Source: Deltaproteobacteria bacterium (lineage in GTDB: Bacteria; Myxococcota_A; UBA796; UBA2385). From it: a stretch of DNA of 9,934 bases. The stretch's first letter is position 1, and every line of letters starts with the position of its first letter. The notes under the pieces were generated by a model. The model worked only from the letters and a program-made list of their open reading frames with translations, was not told where the DNA came from and did no database searches. Where the stretch lies: positions 1 through 9,934 of the forward strand of contig RFKJ01000846.1 of the NCBI GenBank assembly GCA_003694325.1. Direction: 5' to 3'. Made by a program: the position numbers and the translations under genes. Shown in pieces: positions 6,216 through 9,934 of this stretch.

Positions 6216-7361
6216 ATGATCATCCCCCCGCTCATCCTGGTCCTCGCCACCGCCTGCGGCGACAAGGTCGGCGACGACACCGGCGGCGGCATGGGCAACG
6301 TCCGCACGGAGTCGCTCGGCAGCTACACGACCGACACCGGCGGCCTCACCGGGGCCATCCCCCTCGAAGTCCCCGACGGTACCTCCAGCGTGGCGGTGCA
6401 CTGCGGCGAGTACGGCTACGACACCCTGGGTACCGCCTGGCGGATCGTCGATCCGTCGGGGGGCGACTTCTACACCAACGAGTACGTCGAGGGCCACACC
6501 GACACCCCCATGCGCGTCGGGAATCACGACGACACCCTGCCCATCCTCATGCCGGTCTCGCCCGACCACGACATCCGCGCCGGCTCCTGGTCCGTCGACG
6601 TCTGGATCGCCACCGGCGGCCGGCCCACCACCGTCGACTGTGGCGCGGTCTACCGGGTGGAGAGCCCCGGCAGCACGGCGACCGTCGACCTCAACGCCGT
6701 CTTCGTCGGCCTCGACTCCCTGGGTCTCGACGCCGCCAGCGCCCCCGACGACGAGGATTTCCAGGCCGCCCTGCGCTACGCCGAGGGGTTGTGGTCCGCA
6801 GCGGGCGTGACCATCGGCGAGGTCCGCTACTTCGACTTTCCCGGGGATGTCTCCCGCTACCAGGTGATCGACGTCTCGGACACCGACACCAGCGAGCTGG
6901 GCGAGCTGTTCAAGACCGAGGTGGACGGCCCCGCCCGGGCGCTGACCGTCTTCTTCGTCGAGGAGATCGCCAGCAGCAGCGGCGCCACCATCCTCGGCAT
7001 CGCCGCCGGACCGCCGGGGGTCCCGACCGTGGCGGGGACGAGCAAGTCGGGGATGGCCGTCACCACCGTCGACCTGCGGGCCGATTCCCGGGAGGTCGGG
7101 CTCATCCTGGCCCACGAAGGCGCGCACTTCATGGGGCTGTTCCACACGACCGAGAAGAACGCTTCGGCCTTCGACCCCCTCACCGACACGCCGGAGTGCC
7201 CGGCCTCCTCCGACACCGATGGAAACGGGCTGCTCGACCGCGAGGAGTGCGCCGGCAAGGGCGCCGAGAACGTCATGTTCTGGGCACCCTCCGTCGAGGC
7301 GAGCACGACGCTGACGGATGACCAGGGCTGGGTGCTGCGTCGCAACCCCGTCGCCCGGTGA
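6216..7361 (+). CDS. Lipoprotein zinc metalloprotease, metzincin (pappalysin/M43-like)
   Basis: A 381-residue envelope protease. Residues 1-14 (MIIPPLILVLATAC) resemble a short lipoprotein signal with Cys14 as the lipidated residue. The n-region lacks any Lys or Arg and the lipobox (ATAC) is loose. A Gly/Asp/Thr-rich linker (GDDTGGGMG) follows. Residues about 40-150 form a beta-rich N-terminal domain of unknown type. From about 160 the catalytic domain begins (TVDLNAVFVGLDSLG). The zinc site HEGAHFMGLFH (300-310) is a perfect metzincin motif HExxHxxGxxH, with ligands His300, His304 and His310 and catalytic Glu301. The Met-turn is at ENVMFW (Met354). Between them, residues 333-344 (DTDGNGLLDREE) fit the EF-hand calcium loop pattern exactly. 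The tail, DDQGWVLRRNP, is like that of predicted myxobacterial metalloproteases. The gene sits 43 bp after the HEAT gene and 4 bp before the next gene. Substrate unknown. Confidence 0.85.
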   Translation: MIIPPLILVLATACGDKVGDDTGGGMGNVRTESLGSYTTDTGGLTGAIPLEVPDGTSSVAVHCGEYGYDTLGTAWRIVDPSGGDFYTNEYVEGHTDTPMRVGNHDDTLPILMPVSPDHDIRAGSWSVDVWIATGGRPTTVDCGAVYRVESPGSTATVDLNAVFVGLDSLGLDAASAPDDEDFQAALRYAEGLWSAAGVTIGEVRYFDFPGDVSRYQVIDVSDTDTSELGELFKTEVDGPARALTVFFVEEIASSSGATILGIAAGPPGVPTVAGTSKSGMAVTTVDLRADSREVGLILAHEGAHFMGLFHTTEKNASAFDPLTDTPECPASSDTDGNGLLDREECAGKGAENVMFWAPSVEASTTLTDDQGWVLRRNPVAR

Positions 7362-7365
7362 CCGC

Positions 7366-9891
7366 GTGGGTCCTGCCGCGAAGCATCCCGCCGGGAGGGC
7401 AGGCGGCCGGACCGCCCGGGGCACGTGGCTGCGCCTGCTGCTGCTCGGGTGGTGCCTCCTCGTTGCAGCGCCCCCGGCCGTGGCTGCCGGGGGCCGGGGC
7501 GCTCCCCCGGCGATCACCTCGCTCGACCAGGCCCGGGACATCGACGATCCCCGCGCCCTGCTCACCGCCGCCGACCACTACCGGGACCAGGGGGACCTGG
7601 ACCTCGCCCGCGAGCTCTACGCCCTGGCCGTCGACAAGTCGGAGCTGACCCGGTACCTCCCCTACCGTCCCATGCTGCGGGAGGCCCTCATTCTCGAGCG
7701 TCTCGGCCGCTTCGAGGAAGCCGCGGCGCGGTACCGGGAGGGGATGGCCGACGACATCCGCACCACCATGCAGGTGCTGCGCATCGCCAGCGTCCACCCC
7801 GAGCGGGACGCGCTGTTCGCCGAGGCGGTGGCCGACGTGCGGGACCGGGTGGCCCGCGCCCAGCGCGGCGAGCAGGTCCCGATCTACACCACCTCGACCG
7901 GCGCCACCCGGTACCTGGAGGTCATCGACGACGACGACGTGGTCGACCGGCTGATCGAGGCCGGGGGCCGGCTTCGCTACTGCTACATCGATCACCTCGA
8001 CCTGACGGCCGAGCGAGCGCCCGAGCTGCCCGAGATGATCATGCTGTCCCGGTGCATCGTGGGCAGCATCCACATCCCCGACCGGGACCTCGGCAAGCTC
8101 GTCCTGCCGGCCATCGTCCTGGGAGACGTCGACGTCGGCAAGACCTGGAAGGGCGAGGTCAACCGCTCCCCCACCATTCCCGCCAGCCGCATCGACGAGC
8201 TCGCCCTCAAGGACGGGATCTTCCTGGGACGGGTCAACCTGCAGGACGTCACGGTGACCGGTCGCAACGCGATGGCGCCCCTGGCGGTCTTCGAGGGGGA
8301 GGCCGACTTTCGCGACGCCGACTTCCACGGCACCGCCGACTTCCGGTTCAGCGTGTTCGCCGCCGGCGCCAACTTCAAGGGCGCCCACATGACCGACGCC
8401 GTGTACTTCGGCCACACCCGGTACCTCGCGCCGGTCAGCTTCCGGGGGATGTTCAGCGACCGGGACGTCTACTTCGACTCCGCCGTGTTCGAAGCCGCCG
8501 CCTCCTTCGACCGCTGCGAGTGGGTGCGCGGCGCCACCTTCGAGAACTCGGTCTTCCACGGCCCGCTGAGCATGAACCGCAGCCAGCTCGGCGGCCGCCT
8601 CAACATGAGCCGCGCGGTGTTCGAGGACACGGTCAGTCTCCGCGAGATGCAGCTCGACGGCATGGACTTCATGGGCGCCTGGCTGCAGGGCGACACCGCC
8701 ATCGTCGACGTGCGCGTCACCGGAAAGCTCCGGTTCTCCCTCGACGAGATCACCCGGTCCCAGCACCTCGACGACCCGCGCCCCCTGCTGTCGCTGTACC
8801 GCGACTACCAGGGGGACCAGGACGCCGAGAAGCCGTTGACCACCCAGAACAGCTACGGCGTGACCAGCGTCGACGACCTCACCGCCCGGGTCGACGGCAA
8901 CCTGTCGTTCGCCAACTCGGTGCTCGAGGGGTTCACGATCTTCGAGCGGGTGCGATTCGGTCGCCCGGGATCCGAAACCACCGCGGAGTTCTACAACACG
9001 CAGTTTCTCGGCGAGAGCCACTTCGAGCGCACCACCTGGTACAGCGTCGCCGACTTCACCACGATCTTCGCCAACGAGTTGTCCCTCAACGAGGCGGTCT
9101 TCCACCGGGCCCTCATCCTCGACGACGCCAACGTCCGCGGCCGGGTGACCCTGACCGACGCCGCGCTGGCCGGCGGGGCGACGATCTCGTTCTTCGGAGC
9201 CGAGCTGAACGCCTTCGAGATCGATCGGGACCAGGTGGTCGCCGATGATGACTGGGGCTGGTTGTGGCAGGCCAGCGAGACCCATCGGCTGTTCTACCGG
9301 CGCTGCGCCGACGGTGAGGTCCTGGCCGACGCCCCGCAGATCATCCGGATGCGACGGGGTCGCCGGCTCGACGACGCCGAGGTGCGGGAGGCCTGCGCCG
9401 ATCGGCTCGCCGACGAGCTGGTGGCCCTCAAGCAGACCTTCGGGGACCGGGCGATGACCGCCGACGAGGACTGGGCCTACTGGTGGCTGAAGCACACCGA
9501 GCTGCAGAGCAGCCGTCGGTTCGGCGGGCCCCCGGGCCTGGCGGCGTGGCTCGTGTCCTGGCCGGTGTTCGAGCTGGCCTTCGGCTGGGGCGTCAACCTC
9601 GGCAACCTGGGGTGGACGGTCCTGCTGGTGTGCGCCGTGTTCGCGTGGATCTACCGCCGGTTCTGCCCCGACAGCATCATGATCTACAACGGCGACGAGG
9701 TCCGGGTCCGGGACATCGGCTTCTGGGGGCTGTACTACATCTCGCTGCAGAGCCTGGGGGCGTTCAACACCGGCTGGGATTTCGGCGAGGACGATGGGCG
9801 CCTGCAGTACCTCAACACCCTCGAGACCTTCATCGGGGTCATCATCCTCACTTTCTTCGTCGGCGCCTACACCCGGATGATCCTGGCCTGA
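7366..9891 (+). CDS. Exported TPR/pentapeptide-repeat protein with C-terminal pore-loop-like membrane module
   Basis: An 841-residue multidomain protein. Residues 1-40 hold a signal peptide with a long basic n-region, hydrophobic WLRLLLLGWCLLV and a possible cleavage after AVAA. Residues about 61-131 are TPR-like (LLTAADHYRDQGDLDLAREL; LGRFEEAAARYREGM). Two blocks of pentapeptide-like beta-helix repeats follow, 306-456 (ADFRDADFHGTADFRFSVF; FENSVFHGPLSMNRSQL) and 512-620 (AEFYNTQFLGESHFE), split by an acidic insert at about 457-511. A helical linker (LKQTFGDRAMTADEDWAYWW) leads to the membrane: hydrophobic 726-745, TM1 at about 748-763 followed by RRF, a pore-helix-like GFWGLYYISLQSLGAF at 785-800, and TM2 at 817-836. 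The layout resembles pentapeptide proteins ending in an Ion_trans_2-like pore, but no TVGYG filter is present. The GTG at 7366 has GGTGA 4 nt upstream and falls 4 bp after the protease stop. An ATG at 7318 (16 residues longer, 44-bp overlap) is the alternative. Function unknown; channel assignment is inference. Confidence 0.8.
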   Translation: MGPAAKHPAGRAGGRTARGTWLRLLLLGWCLLVAAPPAVAAGGRGAPPAITSLDQARDIDDPRALLTAADHYRDQGDLDLARELYALAVDKSELTRYLPYRPMLREALILERLGRFEEAAARYREGMADDIRTTMQVLRIASVHPERDALFAEAVADVRDRVARAQRGEQVPIYTTSTGATRYLEVIDDDDVVDRLIEAGGRLRYCYIDHLDLTAERAPELPEMIMLSRCIVGSIHIPDRDLGKLVLPAIVLGDVDVGKTWKGEVNRSPTIPASRIDELALKDGIFLGRVNLQDVTVTGRNAMAPLAVFEGEADFRDADFHGTADFRFSVFAAGANFKGAHMTDAVYFGHTRYLAPVSFRGMFSDRDVYFDSAVFEAAASFDRCEWVRGATFENSVFHGPLSMNRSQLGGRLNMSRAVFEDTVSLREMQLDGMDFMGAWLQGDTAIVDVRVTGKLRFSLDEITRSQHLDDPRPLLSLYRDYQGDQDAEKPLTTQNSYGVTSVDDLTARVDGNLSFANSVLEGFTIFERVRFGRPGSETTAEFYNTQFLGESHFERTTWYSVADFTTIFANELSLNEAVFHRALILDDANVRGRVTLTDAALAGGATISFFGAELNAFEIDRDQVVADDDWGWLWQASETHRLFYRRCADGEVLADAPQIIRMRRGRRLDDAEVREACADRLADELVALKQTFGDRAMTADEDWAYWWLKHTELQSSRRFGGPPGLAAWLVSWPVFELAFGWGVNLGNLGWTVLLVCAVFAWIYRRFCPDSIMIYNGDEVRVRDIGFWGLYYISLQSLGAFNTGWDFGEDDGRLQYLNTLETFIGVIILTFFVGAYTRMILA

Positions 9892-9934
9892 GCCTCCGGG
9901 CGGGGCCGTCCATTCGCCCGCGCACCCTCCCCCC

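Noticed and set aside
7273..9495. A 740-residue open frame on the minus strand antisense to the pentapeptide/pore gene
   Set aside because: Composition is Val/Gly/Glu-rich with no motif, as expected for the complement of GC-biased codons. The plus-strand frame has a signal peptide, repeats and membrane helices.
9896..9934. Possible terminator after the pore-protein gene (CGGGCG / CGCCCG)
   Set aside because: Only a 6-bp stem with a 12-nt loop and no following T-run; too weak to call, and the window ends here.

Overview
The DNA is very G+C-rich (roughly 70% by eye), gene-dense, and strongly biased to G/C at third codon positions. A lipoprotein metzincin with a Thr/Asp/Gly-rich linker, a Sec-exported HEAT protein and a large pentapeptide-repeat membrane protein together suggest a Gram-negative, Myxococcota-like (former Deltaproteobacteria) genome. 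That placement is inference from protein style, not from a marker gene.

Left part (1-1240, + strand): the 3' end of a reductase carrying a C-terminal plant-type [2Fe-2S] domain (PaaE-like; the gene begins outside the window). It overlaps by 4 bases (GTGA) an alpha/beta hydrolase with an epoxide-hydrolase-type active site (Asp nucleophile, HGFP oxyanion motif, cap tyrosines). The two are probably translationally coupled.

Centre (1272-5426, - strand): a classical sucA-sucB pair encoding the E1 and E2 components of the 2-oxoglutarate dehydrogenase complex, in the usual order with a 63-bp spacer. The E3 gene (lpd) is not in the window. sucA and the hydrolase operon converge with sucB, leaving only 31 bp between the stop codons of the hydrolase and sucB. 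Directly upstream of sucA is a perfect 9-bp inverted repeat (5438-5458). It sits against the ribosome-binding site and overlaps a candidate -10 box, so it is a candidate operator or leader hairpin.

Right part (5657-9891, + strand, divergent from sucA across 230 bp): three closely packed genes whose products all carry export signals. They encode a small periplasmic HEAT-repeat protein, a lipoprotein zinc metalloprotease of the metzincin/pappalysin type with an EF-hand-like loop, and an 841-residue protein. The last combines a signal peptide, a TPR-like region, two blocks of pentapeptide-like repeats and a C-terminal two-helix, pore-loop-like membrane module. Spacing (43 bp, then 4 bp) suggests one operon. 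This trio is the most novel part of the window: it looks like a cell-envelope system joining a protease to a channel-like protein, but its function cannot be read from the sequence.

No RNA genes, insertion sequences, CRISPR arrays or convincing terminators were seen. No gene-free stretch exceeds 300 bp. The longest is the 230-bp divergent region at 5427-5656.
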